Source: Bacillota bacterium (GTDB taxonomy: Bacteria; Bacillota; Clostridia; Lachnospirales; Lachnospiraceae). From it: a stretch of DNA of 64,000 bases. Below are positions 36,990 through 46,306 of the stretch, piece by piece; position 1 is the first letter of the stretch; every line of letters starts with the position of its first letter. The position numbers and the translations under genes were made by a program. Where the stretch lies: contig JAEZLH010000027.1 of assembly GCA_023435895.1 (NCBI GenBank), forward strand, positions 248,001-312,000. The letters are read 5' to 3'. The notes below the pieces were generated by a model. That model searched no databases. It was not told where the DNA came from and saw nothing but the letters and a program-made list of their open reading frames with translations.

Positions 36990-38048
36990 TTGAATAGAAA
37001 AATCATTGCAATCATATTAATACTGCTCATGGCTTTCAATTTATCTGCTTGTGCAAAGCCACAGGAAAAACGATATGAAGCGAGCTTTTTGGATGTGTTT
37101 GACACTATGACAAAGATCGTGGGTTATGCGAAGAATGAGCAGGAATTTAAGCAACAGGCTCAAATGATCCATGATCAGTTATTAGAATATCATAAATTAT
37201 ATGATATCTATCATAACTACGAAGGTATTAACAATATTAAGACGATTAATGATAATGCCGGGAAAGCACCGGTAAAAGTGGACAAACGATTACTGGATTT
37301 AATTATACTATCAAAAACAGCAGAAAATTTTAGTAACGATAAAATTAATATTGCATTTGGAGCAGTATTATCCGTATGGCATCAATACAGGGAGGAAGGT
37401 CTGGATGATCCGGACAATGCAAAACTGCCCCCTATGGAGCTATTAAAGGAAAAAAATCAGCATACCGACATTAACAATGTAATTGTGGATGAGCAAAACT
37501 CAACGGTGTATTTAAAGGACCCAGAAATGCGATTAGACGTTGGAGCAATTGCAAAAGGATATGCAACAGAACGAGTAAGTGAGTATGCGCAGGAACATGG
37601 ATTTAAAAATGGAATGTTTTCGGTTGGAGGAAATATTCGCACGATCGGTGATAAGCTTGATGGGAAAAATAACGATAATACTTGGAGTGTTGGAATTCAA
37701 AATCCTGATTTGGAAAGCCAGAAGAAGAATTTATATATCCTAGGATTAAATGATTGTTCCCTAGTAACAAGTGGAGTATATGAACGTTTTTATACTGTGG
37801 ATGGCAAACAATATCATCATATTATTGATCCGAATACACTAATGCCTTCTGAATATTTTCTTTCTGTATCCATTGTGTGCAAGGATTCCGGCTTAGCGGA
37901 TGCGTTATCTACCTCGGTATTTAATATGCCCTATGAGGACGGATTAAAGTTAATTGAATCTATGAAGGATACGGAAGCCTTATGGGTATTTAAGGATGGG
38001 TCTATGAAATCTAGCCCAGGATTTAATAAGCTTGTAAAAGAACAATAA
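36990..38048 (+). CDS. fmnB: ApbE-family FMN transferase lipoprotein (FmnB-like)
   Basis: A 352-residue lipoprotein that would transfer FMN from FAD onto threonine residues of extracytoplasmic proteins. The signal ends in the lipobox LSAC (about residue 21). ApbE motifs seen are DVGAIAKGYATERV, SVGGNIRTIG, SGVYERFYTVDGKQYHHIIDP and the Mg-binding LADALSTSVF region. Start choice is uncertain: TTG at 36990 has GAGGTG 6 nt upstream, while an in-frame GTG at 36981 lies inside that site. The neighbouring two-repeat lipoprotein is its probable substrate. Confidence 0.92.
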   Translation: MNRKIIAIILILLMAFNLSACAKPQEKRYEASFLDVFDTMTKIVGYAKNEQEFKQQAQMIHDQLLEYHKLYDIYHNYEGINNIKTINDNAGKAPVKVDKRLLDLIILSKTAENFSNDKINIAFGAVLSVWHQYREEGLDDPDNAKLPPMELLKEKNQHTDINNVIVDEQNSTVYLKDPEMRLDVGAIAKGYATERVSEYAQEHGFKNGMFSVGGNIRTIGDKLDGKNNDNTWSVGIQNPDLESQKKNLYILGLNDCSLVTSGVYERFYTVDGKQYHHIIDPNTLMPSEYFLSVSIVCKDSGLADALSTSVFNMPYEDGLKLIESMKDTEALWVFKDGSMKSSPGFNKLVKEQ

Positions 38049-38152
38049 ATATAAATCTTAGAAAATGATATTTCGTTTCCAATTATGCTCTAGAGATATT
38101 AAAATATAAATCCTAGAAATAGTAAAGATGAGGTATCAACAAGGTGTAGATA

Positions 38153-38521
38153 ATGATAAAACGAAATGATATCAAATTATTCGCAGTAATCATGGTGCTT
38201 GCAATCATAGCGATTGTAGCAATTAATTTAATGAAATCAGAAGGCAGTAAGGTTGTTATAACAATAGATGGCAAGGTTTATAAAACGTTGGATCTAAACA
38301 CCAATCAGACCTTTACAATAGAACAGGGTGATGGAGACACCAACAATGTCAAAATTGAAAATGGTGCGGTGTCCATGACGGATGCAAACTGCCCGGATAA
38401 ACTCTGTGTTAAGCATAGAAGCATACATTACAATGGTGAAACAATTGTGTGTTTACCTCATAAGGTCGTAGTTGAAATCGCTAACGGCAAAGAAAATGAA
38501 GTAGACATTACAGCACAATAA
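38153..38521 (+). CDS. eetA: NusG domain II protein, EetA-like
   Basis: A 122-residue membrane-anchored protein. One N-terminal helix (about residues 8-27) is followed by an outward NusG_II domain with the cysteine motif NCPDKLCVKH and the later IVCLPHKVVVEI. These features match EetA, a proposed membrane electron conduit of the flavin-based extracellular electron transfer (EET) locus. It ends 9 bp before eetB; the pair is typical of that system and also of Rnf-linked clusters. The conserved cysteines could be redox-active, which is inference. Confidence 0.88.
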   Translation: MIKRNDIKLFAVIMVLAIIAIVAINLMKSEGSKVVITIDGKVYKTLDLNTNQTFTIEQGDGDTNNVKIENGAVSMTDANCPDKLCVKHRSIHYNGETIVCLPHKVVVEIANGKENEVDITAQ

Positions 38522-38530
38522 AGGAGCTTT

Positions 38531-39028
38531 ATGAAAGCAAAAAGAGTAGCGACGTTTGGAATTTTTGTTGCATTGGCATTTCTATTAAGTTATATTGAAA
38601 CAATTATTCCGATTCCCATTCCCATCCCTGGAATCAAACTTGGTTTGGCTAATTTGGTAGTGTTGGCTGGATTATATACATTAGGCCCCAAGGAAGCATT
38701 TGTATTATCCGTAGTGCGCATTCTTTTGGTTGGATTGTCATTTAATCCTTCGGCATTAATGTTTAGTTTAGGTGGGGGAATGTTAAGCTGTTTTTTAATG
38801 ATAATATTCTCTAAGACCAAGAGTCTTAGTACCACTGGTGTTAGTATCGTGGGGGGAGTATCCCATAATATCGGTCAAATTATTGTAGCCGCCTGGGTGG
38901 TAAATAATATTTTGATTGTTTATTATTTGCCATTCTTATTAATATCGGGAGCAGTAACAGGGGCGTTGATTGGATTAATTGGTTCAAATATCATAAATCG
39001 AATCAAGAAATTTAATATCAATTCCTGA
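38531..39028 (+). CDS. eetB: Gx transporter family membrane protein, EetB-like
   Basis: A 165-residue membrane protein with about five helices, in the family once called heptaprenyl diphosphate synthase component I (PF07456, Gx_transp). The proline-rich IETIIPIPIPIPGIKLGLANL loop and SLGGGMLSCFLMIIF segment are characteristic. In Listeria the homologue EetB acts with EetA between the quinone and extracellular flavins. AAGGAG precedes the ATG. It is the last gene before a clear terminator, which closes the operon. Confidence 0.88.
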   Translation: MKAKRVATFGIFVALAFLLSYIETIIPIPIPIPGIKLGLANLVVLAGLYTLGPKEAFVLSVVRILLVGLSFNPSALMFSLGGGMLSCFLMIIFSKTKSLSTTGVSIVGGVSHNIGQIIVAAWVVNNILIVYYLPFLLISGAVTGALIGLIGSNIINRIKKFNINS

Positions 39029-39180
39029 TTTTTCATGATTTAAATTAGTATGATTGAGTCAACACGCAGGCTTATTCATGCAGTTAATATTTATAGATAA
39101 AATAATTTACCTCTGAATTTTTATTTTAAAGATTTTTGAAGAGATCAATACTAGAGATAAAAAGCTTTAATATAGTAAGG

Positions 39181-39222
39181 AAGGGTTGCAGGATGTAAAT
39201 GATATTCTGCAACCCTCTTTTT
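39181..39222 (+). terminator. Terminator of the electron-transfer operon
   Basis: AGGGTTGCAGGA (39182-39193) pairs with TTCTGCAACCCT (39205-39216), followed by a T-tract. Confidence 0.88.
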
Positions 39223-39228
39223 AAAGAA

Positions 39229-39300
39229 GCAATAACAAAAGCAATAACAAAAGCAATAACAAAAGTAATAACAAAAGCAATAACAACAGCAATCAACAAG
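39229..39300. repeat. 12-bp microsatellite (six units)
   Basis: Six tandem copies of GCAATAACAAAA, the first three identical and the rest with one to a few changes, degenerating further to about 39320. It lies in non-coding sequence between two terminators. Confidence 0.9.
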
Positions 39301-39386
39301 AACAATAAATAAAAGCAATTATATAAGCAATTGAGACCGTTTCAGATTCTGTGTTTTAAATATTTTGGAGCCTTAATTATATTAAT

Positions 39387-39447
39387 AAACCCATGAAATT
39401 CCGTAAAAGACTGGAACCCTTGCTTTGACTGCATTTCATGGGTTTTT
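39387..39447 (+). terminator. Second hairpin terminator in the eetB-birA gap
   Basis: AAACCCATGAAAT (39387-39399) pairs with ATTTCATGGGTTT (39433-39445), followed by T. The A-run on the 5' side may let it serve the minus strand (birA) as well. Confidence 0.8.
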
Positions 39448-39630
39448 GTGTATTAAAATTAAGCTCCAAATAAGATATGCTGTAAAATGAGTTTACACAA
39501 AACTATAAACAGAGCCAAGAAATTATAAAAGCGATATTATAAAACTCAACTCAGCATATTTAATTTCTTTAATATCTCGATAAAAATCAGAGATATTAAC
39601 TCAACAATCAGTCCAATAAAAACTACCTCA

Positions 39631-40605
39631 TTAACGCTGACGAATACTGACTTCACCAGATATTAATGTTTCCACGCTCTTATCTTCATACTCTACAATT
39701 AATCTGGCTCTGTCATCTATATCAATCGCCTTTGCGGGAGTGGAAGAGTTTCCTTTTAGCACCAGAATTTCTTTGCCGATTAAGAAGGAGCGCCTACGAT
39801 ATTCCTCAATATATTTTGTGTCTGTCAAGGAGTCCATGCAGGAGGCTAAATTATTTAATACTTCCGCGACCAACATAGAGGTAACGGGAGAATCCTTTGG
39901 TTTGTCGGAAAAGACGGAACCTGCACTTCCTAGAATTTCATCAGGAAAATCCTTCGTCGTAATATTAATTCCAATACCAATCACTGCGTATTCCAAAGCT
40001 CCTGACTCAAAGTTCAGCGATGCTTCTGTTAAGATACCACATACTTTCTTGTCCTGTACAAAGATATCATTCACCCACTTAATGGAGGCTGGGACATGGG
40101 CTACCGTTTCGATTGCTTTCGAGACAGCCACGGCTGTCGCAGTTGTGATTAGCAAGGAATCCTCCAGATTAATCTGTGGTCGTAATATGGTAGTGAAATA
40201 AACTCCCGAGGAATTTGGAGAATAGAAGCTTCTTCCCATTCTTCCTCTGCCTTCGGTCTGTTCCCTGGCAATGATTACGGTTCCTTCTTTGGCACCTGCA
40301 GATGCCATTTCTTTTGCTATTGTATTTGTTGAGGTGACAGTTTGTCTTACATCCAGCTCAAAAGCAGTAGCTTTGCCTTTTAAGAATGGAGTAATACTTT
40401 CTTTTGATATGATGTCATTCTCCTGTAAAAGAGAGTATCCTTTATTAGTGACGGCCTCAATTGAGTATCCATCTTTTTGTAAGGTTTTTATGGCTTTCCA
40501 TACAGCACTTCTAGATACATTCAACTCGGTGGCAAGCTTTGCCCCGTTTATGGTATTACCGCGGTTTTCCTCAAGAAGCTTCAAAACCTGTTGCTTTACT
40601 TCCAT
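39631..40605 (-). CDS. birA: Bifunctional biotin ligase/repressor BirA
   Basis: A 324-residue biotin-[acetyl-CoA-carboxylase] ligase that also carries an N-terminal winged helix (about residues 1-60, NTINGAKLATELNVSRSAVWKAIKTL), so it can repress biotin genes. The catalytic domain shows TSTNTIAKEM, the biotinyl-AMP loop GRGRMGRSF (about 115-123) and KWVNDIF, followed by the small C-terminal SH3-like domain. No biotin synthesis or transport gene is in the window, so its operator targets lie elsewhere. Confidence 0.94.
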   Translation of the reverse strand: MEVKQQVLKLLEENRGNTINGAKLATELNVSRSAVWKAIKTLQKDGYSIEAVTNKGYSLLQENDIISKESITPFLKGKATAFELDVRQTVTSTNTIAKEMASAGAKEGTVIIAREQTEGRGRMGRSFYSPNSSGVYFTTILRPQINLEDSLLITTATAVAVSKAIETVAHVPASIKWVNDIFVQDKKVCGILTEASLNFESGALEYAVIGIGINITTKDFPDEILGSAGSVFSDKPKDSPVTSMLVAEVLNNLASCMDSLTDTKYIEEYRRRSFLIGKEILVLKGNSSTPAKAIDIDDRARLIVEYEDKSVETLISGEVSIRQR

Positions 40606-40913
40606 AACTTTCTCCTATCATTACAATCATTATGAAATTTTGTAGTACAAGAATAACTGAAAAAACAAGATGGATTCTCATGGGTGACAACAAAAAAATA
40701 GGAGTAGCAGTGCTACAAATAGATTTTTGAATGTTACTATGAAAATACAGACAAGTTTAAGATCCTGGTAATTTAAACTTTGTACTAGTATGACTCAAAA
40801 GAAAACAAGCTTTTTTCAGGAGTTATGCTAGCACGCTTGGACAGAAGGTAGAAGGAAAAGGATGTTATTAGGCAAGAACTAATCCTGTTCCCTAATAACA
40901 TCCTTTGCATCCA
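40606..40913. other. 308-bp gap between birA and the zinc-ribbon gene
   Basis: No ORF is visible. It holds the terminator at 40857-40906 that ends the zinc-ribbon gene and presumably the birA promoter. Confidence 0.5.
40857..40906 (-). terminator. Terminator downstream of the zinc-ribbon protein gene
   Basis: AAAGGATGTTATTAG (40857-40871) pairs with CTAATAACATCCTTT (40892-40906). On the minus strand the 3' arm ends in CCTTTTCCTT. Confidence 0.75.
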
Positions 40914-41852
40914 CTATTCTTCTATATCTATGTTATTATAGAAATCATCAATTAATCGATCCACATAGGCAAGGTCAAGCGAACCAAATTCTTTTAAAAG
41001 CATTTCTTTGATAGTATCCATCTTTTTAATATGGTTGGTTCCCTCAGAGATGGAATCATCATGGATGGAATCTAAAAATTCTTCTGTAATATTTGCTTTC
41101 AGCCAACTATTAATCTCGTAGGTTAGTTTATCTTCTTCATAGATTTCAGCCTTTACTTTTTTAGCCTTTTGGTTTGTTGAAACCCCAATGTAAAGGAATA
41201 CTAAGAATAGAGCTGTCATTACAACATTCGCTATGAGATCATCAAAAAGGGGAATAATATTTGTAACATTTAAAATTACAACAGCTAATCCGACAATACC
41301 AAAAAGCATAAATACCCAAACAGTACTGGATAGTTCTTTATATTGCTCTGATTTCATAACATAAGCAGTGGAATGTGAGTTGTTTTTATGCTCGGGTTCT
41401 TCTTCCTCAATTGCAGTATTCTCGATGGAAGCCTTTTCGTCATCGGTTTCCTCGATGACTTCTTCCAATTCGTTCGGATCAATTTCATGATAAATCTCTT
41501 CCTCATCTGAATCCTTGCTCTCTTCAGACTCAGTAATACCGTTTCTCTCATTGATTAAGCGGGTTGCCTCTACAAAATAAAAGGCATCATAAAGCTTTTT
41601 GGCTTCTTTCTCTTCTTCCTCCAGAACATATACCGTATAAAGTTCTGTGGAATCATCGTATTCCATTTTGGGACGTAAATCAGAGTACTCAAAAAAATGA
41701 ACCAGTTTTTCACCTAACTTTTCATTGGAAGTATGAAAAATCGGGACAAAATTTTCCGCTTGTTTCAAATCCTCCACAAGATCTGTGCCGCAGTCAGAAC
41801 AGGTAGTATAACCTTCCTGATATTCGGTTTTGCAATTAGGACACCAAGGCAT
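40914..41852 (-). CDS. Zinc-ribbon membrane protein of unknown function
   Basis: A 312-residue protein. The N-terminus is a rubredoxin-like zinc ribbon (CPNCKTEYQEGYTTCSDCGTD, written in two halves: CPNC and CSDC). A domain with EEEEKEAKKLYDAF (a putative DUF2007-like signal-transducing fold) follows, then a very acidic stretch (about 105-150). Two membrane helices are near 180-225, and a C-terminal helical part completes it. It reads in the same direction as tyrS, 52 bp behind that gene's stop, if tyrS is transcribed first, so they may share a transcript. I do not recognise a specific function. Confidence 0.7.
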   Translation of the reverse strand: MPWCPNCKTEYQEGYTTCSDCGTDLVEDLKQAENFVPIFHTSNEKLGEKLVHFFEYSDLRPKMEYDDSTELYTVYVLEEEEKEAKKLYDAFYFVEATRLINERNGITESEESKDSDEEEIYHEIDPNELEEVIEETDDEKASIENTAIEEEEPEHKNNSHSTAYVMKSEQYKELSSTVWVFMLFGIVGLAVVILNVTNIIPLFDDLIANVVMTALFLVFLYIGVSTNQKAKKVKAEIYEEDKLTYEINSWLKANITEEFLDSIHDDSISEGTNHIKKMDTIKEMLLKEFGSLDLAYVDRLIDDFYNNIDIEE

Positions 41853-41903
41853 AATTTCAACTCCATTCCATGTATTTTTATATTAACCAACCAATTAATA
41901 TTC

Positions 41904-43133
41904 TTACTCCGCCATAAAACGATGGTATGCTTTCTTACCTTTACGAACTAATAATGCGCCATCTGCATCAAAATCACTGGTGGTAAATACTTTATCAAAA
42001 GCATCAATCTTTATATCATTAGCGGTTACACCGCCTTGTTGAATGGTACGTCTGGCTTCAGAGCGAGAAGGAGCCAACTTTGCATCACACATCAGTGTAA
42101 TTAAATCAATTCCTTCTTCAAAGCGGGAAGCAGGATAGTAGGTAGTCGGAATATCCTCGGATTTCATTCCACCACCAAACAGGGCTCTAGCAGCTTCCTG
42201 TGCCTTGTTTGCCTCTTCTTCACCATGAACAATCTTGGTGATTTCAAATGCAAGTACCTCTTTTGCCTGATTGATTTCAGAACCTTCCAATGCACCAAGT
42301 CTACGTACTTCCTCCATCGGAAGGAAGGTGAGCAGTCCTAGACATTCTTCCACCTTAACATCCTCAATATTTCTCCAATACTGATAGAACTCGTAAGGGC
42401 TTGTCTTGTTTGGATCCAACCAAACGGCACCCTTCATAGTTTTACCCATCTTAATGCCTTCGCTGGTGGTTAATAATTTAAAGGTAAGACCAAATGCAGG
42501 CTTTTGTTCCTTGCGACGAATTAAATCAACACCGCCAAGGATATTCGACCATTGATCGTTACCACCAAGCTGTAAGTTACAACCATAGAGCTTGTTTAAT
42601 TTCCAGAAATCATAGGATTGCATTAACATGTAATTGAATTCAAAGAAAGTAAGTCCTTTCTCCATACGCTGTTTGTAGCAATCTGCTGTTAGCATTTTAT
42701 TAACGGAGAAGTGTACTCCGATTTCTCTTAAAAATTCTACATAGTTTAAATCTAAAAGCCAGTCCGCATTGTTCGCAAGAATTGCTTTGCCTTCATTAAA
42801 GTCAATGAACTTAGAAAGCTGTTTCTGGAAGCAATCTGCATTGTGCTGGATGGTTTCAATGGTCATTAACGTACGCATGTCCGATTTTCCGGTGGGATCA
42901 CCGATCATGGTAGTACCTCCGCCAAGTAGAGCGATTGGCTTGTGTCCTGCTTTTTGCATATGCATCATTGCCATAACGGTAAGAAAATGGCCTGCTGTTA
43001 AGCTATCTGCAGTTGCATCAAAACCTATATAAAAGGTAACGGATTCCTTTCCTAATAATTCTCTGATTTCTTCATGGGTAGTCTGCTCAATGAACCCACG
43101 TTCCTTTAGTATGTCATAAACATTAGTAGACAT
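41904..43133 (-). CDS. tyrS: Tyrosyl-tRNA synthetase
   Basis: A 409-residue class I synthetase. Motifs seen: the HIGH-equivalent in TADSLTAGHFL (about residue 43), the tyrosine/tRNA pocket QSYDFWKLN and GGNDQWSNI, and the KMSKS-equivalent KMGKTM. A C-terminal S4 RNA-binding domain follows (APSRSEARRTIQQGGVTAND). The ATG at 43133 has AAGGAGG upstream with good spacing; the frame stays open to 43184. I looked for a T-box upstream, as many tyrS genes have one, and found no core motif. Confidence 0.96.
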   Translation of the reverse strand: MSTNVYDILKERGFIEQTTHEEIRELLGKESVTFYIGFDATADSLTAGHFLTVMAMMHMQKAGHKPIALLGGGTTMIGDPTGKSDMRTLMTIETIQHNADCFQKQLSKFIDFNEGKAILANNADWLLDLNYVEFLREIGVHFSVNKMLTADCYKQRMEKGLTFFEFNYMLMQSYDFWKLNKLYGCNLQLGGNDQWSNILGGVDLIRRKEQKPAFGLTFKLLTTSEGIKMGKTMKGAVWLDPNKTSPYEFYQYWRNIEDVKVEECLGLLTFLPMEEVRRLGALEGSEINQAKEVLAFEITKIVHGEEEANKAQEAARALFGGGMKSEDIPTTYYPASRFEEGIDLITLMCDAKLAPSRSEARRTIQQGGVTANDIKIDAFDKVFTTSDFDADGALLVRKGKKAYHRFMAE

Positions 43134-43577
43134 GGTCTTCCTCCTTAATATCGTAAGAAAAGTTATATGCTTAGGATACAACATTTCCTTATATGTCCAA
43201 GTTTTAACTAATAGACATTATATATGATTAGGAAGGATTTTTCAATGAAAATATAGCATCCTGTGTATGGTGTGTTGCTCCCAGAAATAATATCGGTTAT
43301 AATAGACTCGTATAAACGAAGGTTTAAGAGATTAAATATATTATATTAGTTGTTAAGATAATTATTTAACCAGTATAAAGAAAGTGAATTGAATGGATTT
43401 AGTATAAATATAAAGTAAATTAATCAGATGATTAGGATGTCAAAAGGTCTGTTAATACAGTGACTTTATGCAAATTGCCAATGAACTTTGTTGAATGATC
43501 TTTTGACACCCCAATCATAGATAAGAGATTATAAATTATAAGGATTAGACATTTAAAAGGAATAGGAAGTGTAAGTA
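43134..43577. other. 444-bp divergent region between tyrS and kdpD
   Basis: No ORF is present. It must contain both divergent promoters. A long inverted repeat (TGTCAAAAGGTC near 43439 with GATCTTTTGACA near 43497) encloses about 50 bp and may form a regulatory structure or terminate transcripts before kdpD. Confidence 0.5.
43439..43509. repeat. Inverted repeat upstream of kdpD
   Basis: GTCAAAAGGTC (43439-43449) and GATCTTTTGAC (43497-43507) form an 11-bp arm pair with one mismatch. The loop contains GCAAATTGCCA, a string also found at 47115-47125. Confidence 0.6.
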
Positions 43578-46199
43578 GTGGAAGAGAGAGTACGCGGACG
43601 GTTAAAGATATTTTTCGGTTATGCGCCGGGTGTCGGAAAGACCTACGCAATGTTGGATGATGCGCAGGAGCAGCTTCAAAATGGTGTGGATGTAGTAGCA
43701 GGTTTTGTCAAGGATTTATCCGGTGATGGTAATTCAGAACTGTTAGGCAACATTCCGATTTTGCCAAGAAAACTCCTTGGCAATACAGAGAATCCAAGAA
43801 GTGAATTTGACCTGGATAAAGCCCTAAAGAGGCACCCTAGGTTAATAATCGTTGATGATATTGCACATTCCAATGAAATTGGAGTTCGCAATAAAAAACG
43901 ATATCAAGACATTGAAGAACTATTGAACTCTGGGATTGATGTTTATACTACGGTTAATCTTCAAAATATCGAAAGCTTAAATGACATGGTACAGTTAATA
44001 ATGCATACCGTGGAGACGGAGACGATACCGGATTATATCTTTGATCATGCAGATAAAGTTAGGTTGATTGATATAGAGCCGGATGAATTGTTAAAACGAC
44101 TGGAATTAGGGAAAGCAAATCGTATTTATGACGAGCAAAATACTTGTATTAACTTTCTAAATAAGGAGAGTCTGATTTTGCTACGTGAACTTGCAATGCG
44201 AAAAGCAGCAGATCGGATCAGTAATAATAATGAGGGTAATTTGTCGGATATGACCACCAATACGAAATTATTGGTATGTATCAGCAGTTCCCCGTCTTCC
44301 GCAAGAATTATAAGATGGACAGCCAGAACGGCAGAAGCCTTTCATGCTCCCTGGGTTGCGGTATACGTAGAGAATAGAGAAAACGATAGATTTTCAGAGC
44401 AAGAAAAAAAGAATTTTCAGGCAAATGTCGAACTGGCCGAACAGCTGGGAGCAGAGATTACCACCTTGCATGGTCAGGATATAGCAACAACTATTGCCGG
44501 ATATGCCAAACTTGCGGGAATTACAAATATTGTTGTGGGAAAAAGCAGGAGAAGGAAGATGTCCTTTCCGGTTTTGGAGAAAGACTTGGAAGACAAGCTG
44601 ATTTCCTTATTATCTAATACCGAAATTCATATCATTCCAGACAATCTCTCCGCAAAAAAGTATAATGTAAAGCGGAAACTGTTTTCAAAAAGAAATCTAT
44701 CTTTCTCGCTAGTGGACTTTAGTAAGATGCTTTTAACAATTATTTTGGTCACCATATTTAGTGTTCTATTGGATCGACTAAAAATAAATCATCAAAATAT
44801 CATAATGTTTTATATCGTAGCAATTCTTATTATCTCAAAAGTAACCAATGGTTATCTATATGGAGTTATTGCCTCGATATTGAGCGTTCTAATTAATAAT
44901 TATCTCTTTATGGAACCAAGGTATGCCTTACACCTTGGACGGAGTGATTATCCGATTACGCTTTTGATTATGTTAATTACCTCCTTGATTACCAGTGCAA
45001 CCACGGTTCGAATCAAATCCCAGGTGCAATTTGCAGAGGACAGGGAACAAAGGACGGAGGTTTTGTATGAGATTAATAAAAACCTATTAGTGACCAGAGG
45101 ACTGGATAATATTATAGATTTAACCAACGAGTATATTGTTAAAATATTCGGTAAATCTGCCATATTTTATACCCACGACCCATCAGACGGGGCGGAAGGG
45201 ATTATAAAATTATCTGGTGAACAGGAAAACCCCTCCTTCTTTTATTCTCCTGAGGAAATTGAAGTTGCTCATTGGGTTTTTGTAAACCAAAAAAGAGCCG
45301 GGGCAGGAACAGACACCCTTACCAGTGCCAAAGCCTATTACATGCCGGTTATATTCCAGGGAAATGTACTTGGTGTACTTGGGGTAGCATGTTCGAACGG
45401 ATTGGTATTTGATCAGAGTAAACGTGCTTTTATGAGAAGGATTGCTTCTTTGGTTGCGATGGCTTTAGAAAGACAACGATTGTCCGATGAGCAGAGAACA
45501 ATGATTGTTGAGACGGAGAAGGAGAAGATGAGAAGTAATCTATTACGAGCTATTTCTCATGATCTTAGAACACCCCTTACGGCAATCTTGGGAGCTAGTT
45601 CCGCAATCCTTGAGAACAAGGATTCCATAGATCCTGCGGATAAACAACAATTACTGCTTCATATTAAAGATGACTCCCAATGGCTGATACGTATGGTAGA
45701 AAATCTGTTATCCGTAACAAGAATTAATGAAGATACCGCCAATGTCACAAAAACTCCTGAGGCAGCGGAAGAAATCGTTGGTTCTGCCATAAGCCGAATT
45801 CGAAAACGCTTTCCAGAGCAAAAGATTGTGGTAAGTGTACCGGAGGAATTATTGTTGGTACCCATGGATGCTACGTTAATTGAACAGGTAATCTTGAATT
45901 TAATAGAAAATGCAATCAAGCATTCCAATGAGACATTAATTGAAGTGGCTTTGATTAAGGAAGACAATTATGCGGTAATCGAAGTAAAAGATAATGGGGA
46001 AGGAATTTCAGAACAGGATTTTAATACCCTGTTTGAAAGTGGACTATCAACTGGCAAAAGAAGCTCGGATTCTTCCAGAGGAATGGGCATTGGTCTATCC
46101 ATATGTAAGTCTATCATAAAGGCACATCAGGGTAAAATTGAAGCTTCCAATTTGGAGGGTCATGGAGCGATTTTTCGTTTTTCATTACCGTTAGTATAA
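43578..46199 (+). CDS. kdpD: KdpD-like osmosensitive/K+ sensor histidine kinase
   Basis: An 873-residue sensor kinase. The N-terminal KdpD domain has a Walker A GVGKT (residues ~16-20). A Usp domain follows (about 230-360), then a DUF4118 membrane block of four helices (about 385-485), a GAF-like domain (about 500-640), a HisKA with H in AISHDLRTPLTA and an HATPase (NLIENAIKHS, GEGI, GMGIGLSI). The usual VETHGR element reads VKDLSG. The GTG start has AGGAAG 8 nt upstream. kdpE follows. No kdpFABC genes are present, so its regulon lies elsewhere. Confidence 0.92.
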   Translation: MEERVRGRLKIFFGYAPGVGKTYAMLDDAQEQLQNGVDVVAGFVKDLSGDGNSELLGNIPILPRKLLGNTENPRSEFDLDKALKRHPRLIIVDDIAHSNEIGVRNKKRYQDIEELLNSGIDVYTTVNLQNIESLNDMVQLIMHTVETETIPDYIFDHADKVRLIDIEPDELLKRLELGKANRIYDEQNTCINFLNKESLILLRELAMRKAADRISNNNEGNLSDMTTNTKLLVCISSSPSSARIIRWTARTAEAFHAPWVAVYVENRENDRFSEQEKKNFQANVELAEQLGAEITTLHGQDIATTIAGYAKLAGITNIVVGKSRRRKMSFPVLEKDLEDKLISLLSNTEIHIIPDNLSAKKYNVKRKLFSKRNLSFSLVDFSKMLLTIILVTIFSVLLDRLKINHQNIIMFYIVAILIISKVTNGYLYGVIASILSVLINNYLFMEPRYALHLGRSDYPITLLIMLITSLITSATTVRIKSQVQFAEDREQRTEVLYEINKNLLVTRGLDNIIDLTNEYIVKIFGKSAIFYTHDPSDGAEGIIKLSGEQENPSFFYSPEEIEVAHWVFVNQKRAGAGTDTLTSAKAYYMPVIFQGNVLGVLGVACSNGLVFDQSKRAFMRRIASLVAMALERQRLSDEQRTMIVETEKEKMRSNLLRAISHDLRTPLTAILGASSAILENKDSIDPADKQQLLLHIKDDSQWLIRMVENLLSVTRINEDTANVTKTPEAAEEIVGSAISRIRKRFPEQKIVVSVPEELLLVPMDATLIEQVILNLIENAIKHSNETLIEVALIKEDNYAVIEVKDNGEGISEQDFNTLFESGLSTGKRSSDSSRGMGIGLSICKSIIKAHQGKIEASNLEGHGAIFRFSLPLV

Positions 46200-46306
46200 G
46201 TGTAAGAGATATTCATCTTGTTAATTATTTAAAATACTGATATGATGTGATAAATGTAAGTAATTCGTATAAAAAAGATTTTAGAATGGATTCATTGGAG
46301 GTAATT

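Larger units (their letters stand above)
39029..39630. other. 600-bp gap between eetB and birA
   Basis: No gene is visible. The gap contains two terminators (39181-39222 and 39387-39447) and a 12-bp microsatellite between them (39229-39300), with AT-rich filler. Confidence 0.6.

Noticed and set aside
38153..39028. NusG_II and Gx_transp genes as part of an Rnf complex or heptaprenyl diphosphate synthase
   Set aside because: No rnfBCDGEA genes are present, and the prenyl synthase in the locus is complete by itself. Context with ndh2, pplA and ApbE favours EetA/EetB.
43134..43400. Possible T-box upstream of tyrS
   Set aside because: No AGGGTGGNACCGCG core is found on the minus strand upstream of tyrS.
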